Assembly: GCF_036346105.1 (NCBI RefSeq)
Contig: NZ_CP107811.1
Coordinates: forward strand, 5,413,501 to 5,477,500
DNA from: Streptomyces sp. NBC_00539
Lineage (GTDB): Bacteria > Actinomycetota > Actinomycetes > Streptomycetales > Streptomycetaceae
DNA: 64,000 bases
Direction: 5' to 3'
This document shows, one piece after another, positions 36,207-43,921 of this stretch. A program made the position numbers and the translations under genes. Each line of letters opens with the position of its first letter. The stretch's first letter is position 1. Under the pieces are notes generated by a model. That model was not told the origin of the DNA. It worked only from the letters and a program-made list of their open reading frames with translations, and ran no database searches.

Positions 36207-37566
36207 CCGTGTCCCCCCGCTCTGTGTCGCTGACGTCGTTGGTGTCGGTCCCGCGCGGCGGACCACCGCCCGCTTCGGTGTCGGGTGGGAAGGGGGCGCG
36301 CGGCGGCAGTGGCGGGGGCGGCTCATCCATCCCCATCGGCCCGACCAGCCGCGGCCGTTCGGTGTGCGTGCCGCCTGCCGGCGGGTACACCTGGGCGTGT
36401 CTGAGGAACTGCTGGGCGGCGGCTTCGACCACCTGGGGCAGGATCTGCCCGAGCATCTCCATGTTGGCCACGCCGTTCGCGGCGGCCCGGCAGGCGGCCC
36501 GGCCCTGGCTCATCTTGACGGGCATCGTCCCCTCCAGCCGGTCCGCGAGCTCGCTCTCCTTGGCCCGGCCCTGGTGGTCGTACCGGTTCCAGGGCACGAC
36601 CACGTTGATCCACGGCCGGTGTTCCTGGTCGAAGGCGGCCAGCCGCTGGCGGCGCTGCTCGTCCTCCACCGCCCAGCGGTCGACGATCAGGATCTCCGGA
36701 CGCGTCGGCGGCTGCTTGCTGTCGAAGTGCCCCGCCTCGTCGTCGAACGAGCCGAGGCTGGTCTGGTAGTTGAGGTTGCGGATCACGTCCTCGGCCACGT
36801 ACGCGATGGGCCGCTGCGCCACCGGGTGGTAAGGGTTCCATTCCAGGGCGTTGTCCCCGTAGTACTCGGGACTGCGGCCCTCCGGGAGGTCGTGCCGGGA
36901 GGCGGCCGCCACCGTGATGTGCAGGGTGCGGGCGGGGTTGCCGCCGTTGCTGCCGAAGGCGCTCGGCACCACCCGGTAGTCCAGCGGCTTGATCGGGTCG
37001 ATGCGTACGGTCTCGGCGACGTGCACGATCCGTTTGGCGAGTTCGTACACGGCCGCCTCGTACTGCTCGGCGTAGCTGCGGAGTTTGATCAGCCCGTACA
37101 GGCCGTCGGTGACGTAGCGCTCGCCGAAGGTGTTGTGGTTGAACTGCAACCGGGAGGCGGGGCCCGGCATGTGGGTGGCCGGCACCGGGACCCACAGGGC
37201 CGGCACGATGGCCTCGGGCGGCGGCTCGTTGTGGCGCGCGCCGTGCTGGATGGCGCGCTGCGCGAAGGCGAACCACTCCTTCCCGCACATCTCACTGGCG
37301 AAGTAGCGCGGCGAGAACAGGGGGACGAAGACCCGGCAGGTGGCGAGCGCCGCCGCGAGCCGTTCCGACCAGCCCTCGCCGCTGCGTATCTCGCGGTCCA
37401 TGAAGCCGGCCTCCGAACCGGCGGGCAGGTCCGTCAGCGCCATGACGTGGTTGCAGAGATCACGGAAGAGCCGCTCGACCCACATGTCGGGGTCGGGCCC
37501 CCCGGCCCCGAATCTCGGCGTATGCGCATAACTGAGAAAGAAGTACGGCTGCACTGATGCGGGCAC
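36190..37566 (-). CDS. fxsC: FxsC: TIR-like protein of the FxSxx-COOH system
   Basis: 458 aa. The TIR-like domain starts at once: PYFFLSYAHTPRFG, then GFMDREIRSGEGW and VFVPLFSPRYFASEMCGKEW, in which Glu97 sits where TIR NADases have their catalytic Glu. A middle domain (YGLIKLRSYAEQYEAAVYEL), a second alpha/beta domain (ILIVDRWAVEDEQRRQRLAAF, WINVVVPWNRYD) and a Pro/Glu-rich tail follow. This is the TIR-like FxsC family found beside FxsA/FxsB. The activity is unproven. GTG 37566 was chosen for the GGGGG upstream; ATG 37602 would add 12 residues. Confidence 0.9.
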   Translation of the reverse strand: MPASVQPYFFLSYAHTPRFGAGGPDPDMWVERLFRDLCNHVMALTDLPAGSEAGFMDREIRSGEGWSERLAAALATCRVFVPLFSPRYFASEMCGKEWFAFAQRAIQHGARHNEPPPEAIVPALWVPVPATHMPGPASRLQFNHNTFGERYVTDGLYGLIKLRSYAEQYEAAVYELAKRIVHVAETVRIDPIKPLDYRVVPSAFGSNGGNPARTLHITVAAASRHDLPEGRSPEYYGDNALEWNPYHPVAQRPIAYVAEDVIRNLNYQTSLGSFDDEAGHFDSKQPPTRPEILIVDRWAVEDEQRRQRLAAFDQEHRPWINVVVPWNRYDHQGRAKESELADRLEGTMPVKMSQGRAACRAAANGVANMEMLGQILPQVVEAAAQQFLRHAQVYPPAGGTHTERPRLVGPMGMDEPPPPLPPRAPFPPDTEAGGGPPRGTDTNDVSDTERGDTDDSRS

Positions 37567-37645
37567 ACGACCCCCGTCCCGAAGATGCGAGCGAAGAAAC
37601 ATCATTCCGGAGCTGCTTCGCCACATCCCCTCATCGTTCAGTCAA

Positions 37646-38443
37646 TCAGCGTCTGTTTTCGGTCATCCAGTCGAGTGCGTGACCAACGGCATCGGGAATC
37701 GAGAAGAGCACGGCCCCAGCCCCGCCCAGCCGGCCCCTGCGCAACCGCGAATCCGGGAACGCGTCGCCGATCTGTGCGAAATCACTGTCGTCCAGCGCGA
37801 CGTCCTCGTACGTCGTCCACCCCTCCCCCCGCCGTCCCCCCGGAAGGTTCACCTTCACCACACAGTCGTACATGCGCAAGGGGGGCTCGGGAATTCGGTA
37901 CTCCGCCAGATGGAAAGCGGTGCAGGAGGAAAAGCCCACATTGATCATGAGTACCTGGCCGCCCTCCCCGCACATTCTCCCCAGGGGTGACTCCTCGCCC
38001 AGGTGGCATTCGAGGCGGTGACCGGCGCAGAGCCGCCGGGCGTCCTTTCCCAGCGCCGCGAAGGAGGTCTGCGGATGGGTGCTGCGCGCGGCGCCCGGGG
38101 AGGTACGGACGGTCTCGGCGAAACGCCCCACGCCCTGGCTCGGGGTCAGCCGCGGGTCGAACGCGGGCATCCGCGCCCGGAACCTGCGCACCTGCGGCTC
38201 CGAGAGGCCCGCGATCCGCTCCAGGTGCGCCGCGGAGGTGCGGGAGTTCTCCGAGGTGAACGCGGGGACCACCAAGGTGCCGTGCGGCCCCAGCACGTCC
38301 GTCAGGGCATCGCGCAGCGGCTCGGCCCGCAGACCGGTGCCGCGGAGCGCGGCGTGCACCAGCAGCCGGGTCCCCGGGCGCACCCCGATCCGGCGTAACT
38401 CCCCGGCCAGGGCGAGCGCACCCGGAGCCCGGGGGGACGTCAC
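37646..38443 (-). CDS. AAC(3)-like aminoglycoside N-acetyltransferase family protein
   Basis: A 265-aa acetyl-CoA-dependent acyltransferase of the AAC(3) fold. Seen: LLVHAALRGTG, GTLVVPAFTSENS, THPQTSFAALGKDA with the conserved catalytic His123, EESPLGRMCGEGGQVLMINVG and TAFHLAEYRIP. GTG 38443 overlaps the fxsB stop (GTGA), so the gene is an integral part of the fxs operon. A resistance role is possible by family, but this context suggests acylation of the modified peptide or of a related metabolite. Substrate unknown. Confidence 0.88.
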   Translation of the reverse strand: MTSPRAPGALALAGELRRIGVRPGTRLLVHAALRGTGLRAEPLRDALTDVLGPHGTLVVPAFTSENSRTSAAHLERIAGLSEPQVRRFRARMPAFDPRLTPSQGVGRFAETVRTSPGAARSTHPQTSFAALGKDARRLCAGHRLECHLGEESPLGRMCGEGGQVLMINVGFSSCTAFHLAEYRIPEPPLRMYDCVVKVNLPGGRRGEGWTTYEDVALDDSDFAQIGDAFPDSRLRRGRLGGAGAVLFSIPDAVGHALDWMTENRR

Positions 38444-40716
38444 GCGTCGACCGCCTTCGACTCCCAGCGCAGCTCCTCCACCAGCCGCTTGCCGGTGCTG
38501 GTCAGCTCGGCCGCACCCGCCAGCCGGTCCAGGGCCCGCTGGATCCGGTCCGCCGCCCCCGGTTCGGGGGCCGCCGTCGCCCGCCGGTACGCCTCCACCG
38601 CCACCCGCTCGTGCACGTCGGCCAGCAGCCGGGACACCGGGACCGGGCGCTCGCGCCACGGCGAGGGGTGCTGCCACTGCCCGTCGAGCGCGTACAGGTC
38701 GGCCACCTCGGTCAGTGCCCGCAGCCGGGCCCGGCGCCGCCCGGTCAGCAGTGCGAGGGCCGTCTCGCGGACCCCGGCGCCGTACGGGACGCCGAGCGCC
38801 CCGGGGCCGTGCCGCCCCGCCTCGCCCCAGCCGTGCGCCCGCGGACCGCCCGCGAGCGGGGTCAGCGTCGTCAGCCCGGCCGCGGCCGCCCGGGCGAACT
38901 CCGGGACGGCGGTGTGCAGCAGCGTCCAGGCCGCGTCGAGGCGGACCCGCCACTGCCCGGCCTCCCCGGCCCCCAGCCGGAGCCTCGGCGGGCGGGCGAA
39001 GCAGTTGCGGTGCGGGTCGAGGTCCTCCAGCGCCACCGGGGCGGTGTCCTGCCCGGGCGGCGACCAGCTCCGTACGGGCAGCCAGCGCGCGTCCCCCGCC
39101 GCCGGACCGAAGCGGTGCTCGGCGCGGCCGTCGCGGACCGCGTACCCCGTACCGGTGGACCGCAGTGCGGCCCGGCCCCGCGTGCCCGGCCGGCCCAGGC
39201 GCAGCAGCCCCAGGGTCGGGAGGTACACCTCACCGTCCCGGTAGGGGACCTCGGCCGGCAGGTCGAGCCCGCCGCGCAGCACGGCGGCGGCGGCCAGCGC
39301 GGCCAGCCTGCGCGCCGTCTCGGGGGCGCCGGGGCCGGAGGGGCGCCCGTCCCGCCCGGCGTCCAGGGCCTCCAGGACCCAGGTGCGGGTGAACGGGTGG
39401 TCCAGTACGGCCTCCAGGGCGTGCGCGCCGGCGTCCCCGGCCCGCTCCACGCGGGCCAGCAGCTCCCAGGCCCGCGCCCATTCGGGATCACCCGTACGGT
39501 CGGCGTTCAGCCGGGCGAGCAGGACCCGGGTCAGCTGCTCCTGGGAGCGGGCCAGTTCGGCCGGGTCGGTGAGCTCCGGCGCCGTCTGCCGGGACGCGGT
39601 GCGGCCCTCGACCCCGTCCACCAGCTCGCGCAGGTCCGTGCAGTACACCGAAGGGTGGTCGAAGCCGCCCCCGCCGTCCGGGTCTGCCCGGTAGCGGTGG
39701 GTGTAGAGACCGCCGCCGCACGAACGTACGACGGGGCAGCGGCGGCACGTGTCACTGACACCGTCCAGACCCAGCTGCCGGGCCCGCACCCCGGGGTGGG
39801 CCGCCACCTCGTCGAAGGAGTGGGCGAAGACGTCGAAACCGGTGGCTGCGGCGCCCTCGTAGGCGCTCTTGAGGGAGTCGACCTGCTCCAGGGTCCCGTC
39901 CGTCTCCACGACGACGAGGTCGGTCGGCGCGAGCCCCAGGGACTCGGTCAGGCTCGGCCCTCCGCGCAGGGTGGACAGCAGGGACTCGAAGAGCCGTACG
40001 GAGACGGGCCGCCCGAGCCGCTCCCAGTGGTCGAAGACCCGCAGCAGCCAGCGCGCGTACGCGTCGGGGGCGCCGTCGGGGCGGACCGGCGGGGCCTCCC
40101 AGGTGGCGTGGGGGAGCAGGAAGTCCACCCGGGGCGGGCGCAGCTCGACGAGGGCGTCCAGCACGGCGACGGGGTCGTTGGCGACGTCCACGGTGCAGAG
40201 CAGGCCCTGGTAGAGGTGGCGGTAGGGCGCCGAACGGAGCAGTGCGACGGCGGCCAGGACCAGGGGGTGGCTGGTGCGCCCGTCGGCGAAGCGGCGGTGG
40301 CGGTCGTTCGCGGCCCGGTCCCCGTCGAGCGAGATGCCCACGCGGACGCCGAACTCGGCGAAGAGGTCGAGGTAACGGCGGCTGAGCTGGAGCCCGTTGG
40401 TGTGGATCCGCAGGTCGAGGTCGGCGGTCCCGGCGAGTGCGCGGGTGAACTCCTCGCACACGAGGCGTAGTCGGGCGGTGCCCGCCAACAGGGGTTCCCC
40501 TCCGTGGAGAATCACCGTGACGGAGGGGAGTGCATGGTCACGGGCATGTTCGGCGAGCCGCGACGCGGTGTGCGAAATGACCTCGGGGGAGATCACTTTC
40601 GGCCGGGCTCGCCAGCTCTGATCAGCGTGTTCATAGACATAGCAATGATCACAAGCGAGATCGCATCTGCTGTGAACCTTGAGGACGATCTCGCGAAAAG
40701 CGATCAGGCCGGTCAT
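38440..40716 (-). CDS. fxsB: FxsB(H): radical SAM/SPASM peptide maturase with inactivated HExxH extension
   Basis: 758 aa. The radical SAM motif CDLACDHC (Cys18, Cys22, Cys25) lies at the N-terminus, followed by HGGEPLLAG and ISLDGDRAANDRHRRF. The SPASM region has CRRCPVVRSCGGGLYTHRY plus a later Cys (near 315-350), for auxiliary Fe-S clusters. Enzymes of this group link residues of the FxS motif of the precursor into a cyclophane. The C-terminal ~350 residues correspond to the HExxH peptide beta-hydroxylase-type domain, but the metal motif is replaced by RETAL (about 648-652), before ALTEVADLYALDG. This fits the 'FxsBH, inactivated extension form'. The 5' end is unusually AT-rich. Confidence 0.92.
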   Translation of the reverse strand: MTGLIAFREIVLKVHSRCDLACDHCYVYEHADQSWRARPKVISPEVISHTASRLAEHARDHALPSVTVILHGGEPLLAGTARLRLVCEEFTRALAGTADLDLRIHTNGLQLSRRYLDLFAEFGVRVGISLDGDRAANDRHRRFADGRTSHPLVLAAVALLRSAPYRHLYQGLLCTVDVANDPVAVLDALVELRPPRVDFLLPHATWEAPPVRPDGAPDAYARWLLRVFDHWERLGRPVSVRLFESLLSTLRGGPSLTESLGLAPTDLVVVETDGTLEQVDSLKSAYEGAAATGFDVFAHSFDEVAAHPGVRARQLGLDGVSDTCRRCPVVRSCGGGLYTHRYRADPDGGGGFDHPSVYCTDLRELVDGVEGRTASRQTAPELTDPAELARSQEQLTRVLLARLNADRTGDPEWARAWELLARVERAGDAGAHALEAVLDHPFTRTWVLEALDAGRDGRPSGPGAPETARRLAALAAAAVLRGGLDLPAEVPYRDGEVYLPTLGLLRLGRPGTRGRAALRSTGTGYAVRDGRAEHRFGPAAGDARWLPVRSWSPPGQDTAPVALEDLDPHRNCFARPPRLRLGAGEAGQWRVRLDAAWTLLHTAVPEFARAAAAGLTTLTPLAGGPRAHGWGEAGRHGPGALGVPYGAGVRETALALLTGRRRARLRALTEVADLYALDGQWQHPSPWRERPVPVSRLLADVHERVAVEAYRRATAAPEPGAADRIQRALDRLAGAAELTSTGKRLVEELRWESKAVDA

Positions 40717-40745
40717 TCCACCAGTCTAGAGCGCGGGCTCCGGTG

Positions 40746-40910
40746 TCAGAGTGCGGAGTTGAAGATCGGTGCCTGAACGTGACGGCCGTTCTCCGAAGGC
40801 AGGACGCGTCCGAGCGCCTCGGCCGCCGAGGTGCTGTGGACGTCGATCCGGTCGAGCGGGACCAGGGGGGTCTTGACCGTGCTGGTCGCGGGGGTTGCGG
40901 AAGTGTTCAC
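40746..40910 (-). CDS. fxsA: FxsA: FxSxx-COOH RiPP precursor peptide
   Basis: A 54-aa peptide ending HVQAPIFNSAL, i.e. F-N-S-A-L at the C-terminus, exactly the FxSxx-COOH signature. The leader holds TPLVPLDRIDV, a typical FxsA leader block. The core Phe-Asn-Ser is the predicted site of cyclophane formation by FxsB. The start GTG 40910 has GAGGA 7 nt upstream; a longer in-frame start at 41021 would add a leader crossing the palindromes and is rejected. The stop lies 29 bp before fxsB. The gene is too short for many annotation pipelines. Confidence 0.9.
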   Translation of the reverse strand: MNTSATPATSTVKTPLVPLDRIDVHSTSAAEALGRVLPSENGRHVQAPIFNSAL

Positions 40911-40952
40911 GACACCGTCCTCGGGGAGGCCATGCGAAATGGGCAGGGGAGC

Positions 40953-40999
40953 GACACCAGCGGTCCCGCTGGTGTCAAGCGTGGACTTTACTCGTCCAC
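40953..40999. promoter_or_regulatory. Palindromes upstream of fxsA, probable promoter/operator
   Basis: A perfect 11-bp inverted repeat (GACACCAGCGG 40953-40963, CCGCTGGTGTC 40966-40976, 2-nt spacer) is followed by GTGGAC/GTCCAC (40981-40986, 40994-40999). On the minus strand the first palindrome overlaps TTGACA (40973-40978), a -35-like hexamer, but no good -10 lies at 17-18 bp. It sits 42 nt before the fxsA start, so an operator for the fxs operon is plausible. Confidence 0.6.
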
Positions 41000-41208
41000 A
41001 CCTTATTGGCAACCGAGACATGACGCCTGGTCAAGCGTTCTATGGAAAGGCTCCGGCAATTCTCCGGGTGCGGTAATCGGCCGTTTGCCGTACAGCAAGA
41101 TCCTTTATCCCTGATGCCGGGTCACCACGGGTGCCGAGCGCCCGACGGGCGGGGTTTAGCATGTTCACGCCACCCCCCTGACCTGCCGTTCGGCCGAAAG
41201 CACCCCTC

Positions 41209-42393
41209 ATGCGCCTCCAGCGGACCCTCGCTGCTACCGCCGTCCTCACCGCCCTCCCCGCACTCGCCGCCTGCCAGGGCGACCCTGCGCCGCCAGCCGG
41301 CCGTGCGGGCGCGAGCCCCTCCCCGTCCGCCGCGCGGCCGTCCGCCGGCGGCTCGCTCCTCGATGCACAGCAGTACGTACGGCAGTTCACCTCCTGCGAG
41401 GACATCAGCGGCGAACCGGACGACCCCCGGCTGCCGTTGACCGAGTTCACCCGCGTCGGACAGTGGTCCGTGACCCAGCGGGGGGTGTGCAGCGACCGGC
41501 CCGTGCACGGCGAGATCGTCTTCTACGTCGCCTCCGACATGAAGGAGTTCCAGGAGCGCTACAAGCAGAAGGTGATGGACGCGATCAAGGGCGGTGACGG
41601 GGCCTACGGCCTGAACAGCCGGGTCTTCATCGGCAAGGGCTACGCGGTCACACCGACGCAGACGAAGTCGGCCCTCGCACTCGCCCGGTCCAGCCTGCGG
41701 ATCTTGACCTGCAATCCGACCTTCGCCGTACCCAAGGGCTACAAGAAGGAGAAGGCGCTGGTCGAGGGCTGCGTCCTCAGCGACTTCGTCAACAGCTCGG
41801 ACGGCTCCGGCAGTCCGAACCTGGAGACCCCGCAGGACCCGGGCGGCGAGAAGCCGGGCCAGCCGGCCCAGGGCAGTCTCGGGCTCGCGCACGCCGGGAG
41901 CATCTCCGAGCTGAGGAAGCTGGTGCAGTACAGCGTGGACTGCTCGCACTTCTCCACCGACCCCGCCACCGTGGCGATCCGATCGATCGACTACGCGCCC
42001 GTCGTCGACGGCAACCCCCTCGACTGGGGCGTGGACGGCCGGGCCCTGTGCGGGGAGCCGGGGGGAGCCCAGCGCGCCCACAACCTCAACTGGCTCGACA
42101 CCGTCGGCGACATGAAGAGGCTGCAGACCAAGGCCAAGGCCGCCCAGCTCGCCGACCTCAAGGACGACGGCGAGCTCAAGCACACCGCCAGTCTGCTGCT
42201 CGTCGGTGACGGCATCGCGGTCGAGAGCAACGACCCGAGCGTCCGGTTCGGCCTGTACCAGTCGCAGTTCCTCTACCTGAACTGCACGCCCGGCTTCTCC
42301 GCCCCGACCGGGTACCGGCTGGAACGGGCCCAGGTGGAGGGGTGCGTCCTGACCAACTACGAGCCCGAGCACCCGGTCGAGGGCGGTCGCTGA
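41209..42393 (+). CDS. Secreted lipoprotein with internal duplication
   Basis: 394 aa. A lipoprotein signal (LAATAVLTALPALAAC, lipobox LAAC) and a Pro/Ser/Ala linker are followed by two homologous halves. Each half begins with a Cys-containing helix (VRQFTSCEDI; VQYSVDCSHF), has an internal Cys (RGVCSDRP; RALCGEPG), and ends with a near-identical block: LTCNPTFAVPKGYKKEKALV versus LNCTPGFSAPTGYRLERAQV, both followed by EGCVL. No known domain is recognised. It is divergent from fxsA, separated by ~300 bp, and could share regulation. Anchored in the outer leaflet of the membrane. Confidence 0.85.
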   Translation: MRLQRTLAATAVLTALPALAACQGDPAPPAGRAGASPSPSAARPSAGGSLLDAQQYVRQFTSCEDISGEPDDPRLPLTEFTRVGQWSVTQRGVCSDRPVHGEIVFYVASDMKEFQERYKQKVMDAIKGGDGAYGLNSRVFIGKGYAVTPTQTKSALALARSSLRILTCNPTFAVPKGYKKEKALVEGCVLSDFVNSSDGSGSPNLETPQDPGGEKPGQPAQGSLGLAHAGSISELRKLVQYSVDCSHFSTDPATVAIRSIDYAPVVDGNPLDWGVDGRALCGEPGGAQRAHNLNWLDTVGDMKRLQTKAKAAQLADLKDDGELKHTASLLLVGDGIAVESNDPSVRFGLYQSQFLYLNCTPGFSAPTGYRLERAQVEGCVLTNYEPEHPVEGGR

Positions 42394-42410
42394 ACGGTGT
42401 CCGGCCCCGC

Positions 42411-43328
42411 TCAGGCGGGCAGCTGCTCGCCCAGCGGGGGCACCGGCAGGTCGCGCAGCAGCCAGGTCAGTACGCCGGGCAGCGCGCGCAGGGCCGCGAA
42501 GTGGGCGGCCGCCGGATCGAAGGTGGCGGCGGCGCCCGGAATGCGGCGGGCCAGCCAGCGGGAGTGGCCCACGGGCGAGAACACGTCCAACTCGCCGTGC
42601 CAGATCAGCACCGGGCAGCGGATGTCGGCGGGGTCGAAGCCCCACGGACCGCTGAACGCGATCGCGTCGTCGATCCACCCGTAAGCCGAAATGCGCACCC
42701 CTTCCCGGTAGTTGCGCAGCAGCATCGCCCGCAGGCCCGCGTCGGCGACGATCATCCGGTCGTTCTCCGTCAGTTCCTTGCGCAGCTCCTCCAGCAGCCG
42801 GCGGGGGTCCTTGCGGATCCCCTCGGCGCGCGGGATCAGCCGGGCGGCGAACTCCTCGGGGTCGTCGTAGGCCCTGGTGTACTCCTCGACGTTCGAGGCG
42901 GCCATGCCGTCGAACCAGTCGAGGTCCTGCGCGTCCCGGGGGGCGAGCGGGACCAGCGCCGCCGTGCGGGTGACCCGGTCCGGCAGCAGGGCGGCGCACG
43001 CCAGCGCACCGGGCCCGCCGCCGGAACGGCCGGCGACGGCGAAGCTGTCCAGGCCCAGGGCGTCGGCGATCGTGGCCACCTCCTGGGCCACATCGGCGAC
43101 GGTGCGGCCCGGGTGGCGGTCGGAGCCGCCGTAGCCGGGACGGTCGTAGGCGATGAGCTGTACCCGCCGCTGGTAGAGGACCATGCCGCGCGGGGCCGGC
43201 CCCAGGCGGCTGCCCGGGGTGCCGTGGAGCAGGAAGACGGGCTTGCCGTCCGGATCCCCCCAGCGCTCCACCATCAGAGCGCGGCCGTCGGCGGTGCGCA
43301 CCTGATCGCGCACGCGCTCCCCCCTCAC
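42411..43328 (-). CDS. Alpha/beta-fold hydrolase
   Basis: A 305-aa cytosolic hydrolase. Seen: VFLLHGTPGSRLGP (oxyanion HGTPG), LIAYDRPGYGGSDRHPGR, the nucleophile elbow FAVAGRSGGGPGALAC (Ser in GRSGG), ILIWHGELDVFSPVGHSRWL (acid Asp), and a candidate catalytic His in DPAAAHFAALR. The sequence is closest to proline iminopeptidase/haloalkane-dehalogenase-like hydrolases, but the substrate is unknown. GTG 43328 is the first candidate; GTG codons nine to fourteen residues downstream are alternatives. Confidence 0.85.
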   Translation of the reverse strand: MRGERVRDQVRTADGRALMVERWGDPDGKPVFLLHGTPGSRLGPAPRGMVLYQRRVQLIAYDRPGYGGSDRHPGRTVADVAQEVATIADALGLDSFAVAGRSGGGPGALACAALLPDRVTRTAALVPLAPRDAQDLDWFDGMAASNVEEYTRAYDDPEEFAARLIPRAEGIRKDPRRLLEELRKELTENDRMIVADAGLRAMLLRNYREGVRISAYGWIDDAIAFSGPWGFDPADIRCPVLIWHGELDVFSPVGHSRWLARRIPGAAATFDPAAAHFAALRALPGVLTWLLRDLPVPPLGEQLPA

Positions 43329-43477
43329 GTTCGACGCGGGCAGTCAGGGTGATTGTGCGCTTCGGCGCAGGGGTGCGGTAGAGCGCACCCGGTGGCAATT
43401 TCCCGGCGCGCCCGGGGCGCCGTCCCCGACCCTGGCGCCTGCGCCCCTGCGGGCGGCGCTCACGGCACAGTGGGCAC

Positions 43478-43903
43478 ATGAACGCAGACGACGAGAACGT
43501 GCTGGCCCGGGGACGCGTGGCGACCAGGCTGCCGGCCGCGGACCTGGACCGTGCGCGGCGCTTCTACTCCGAGCGGCTCGGCCTCGAGCCCGTGGACGAA
43601 CGGCCCGGTGGGCTGCTGTACCGGTGCGGCAGTACGGAGTTCGCGGTGTTCCGGTCGACGGGGTCCTCGCCCGGCACCTTCACCCAGATGGGGTGGGAGG
43701 TCGACGACCTGGAGACGGCCGTGGCGCAGCTCAAGGGGCGCGGAGTGGTGTTCGAAGAGGTCGACGTGCCGGGGCTCCGCACGAGGGACGGGATCGCCGA
43801 GATCGAGGGCAACTACCCGAGCAAGGGCGCCCGGGGCGAACGCGGCGCCTGGTTCCGCGACAGCGAGGGGAACCTGCTGGGCATCGGCGAGCCGGTCGCC
43901 TGA
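43478..43903 (+). CDS. VOC-family glyoxalase/dioxygenase-like protein
   Basis: A 141-aa vicinal oxygen chelate protein. RVATRLPAADLDRARRFYSE, LGLEPVDERPGGLLYRCG and a second half with GAWFRDSEGNLLGIGEPVA show the paired beta-alpha-beta-beta-beta modules. Such proteins act as small glyoxalases, bleomycin-resistance-like binders or isomerases; the family cannot be narrowed. The classical metal residues are only partly present. Divergent from the alpha/beta hydrolase. Confidence 0.85.
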   Translation: MNADDENVLARGRVATRLPAADLDRARRFYSERLGLEPVDERPGGLLYRCGSTEFAVFRSTGSSPGTFTQMGWEVDDLETAVAQLKGRGVVFEEVDVPGLRTRDGIAEIEGNYPSKGARGERGAWFRDSEGNLLGIGEPVA

Positions 43904-43921
43904 GGCCCGGCGGCGCCCCGG

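Noticed and set aside
32109-36233. Very long plus-strand open frame (over 1300 codons) opposite fxsT
   Set aside because: The translation is His/Arg/Val/Gly-rich without any domain; it is the antisense shadow caused by high G+C, while the minus strand encodes clear ParA, TIR, NB-ARC and TPR domains.
40911-41021. Longer N-terminus for FxsA (start at 41021)
   Set aside because: It would cross the operator-like palindromes and make the leader atypically long; GTG 40910 has a proper ribosome-binding site.
41022-41208. Additional small peptide genes between fxsA and the lipoprotein gene
   Set aside because: Short frames exist, but none has a ribosome-binding site or an FxSxx-type C-terminus.
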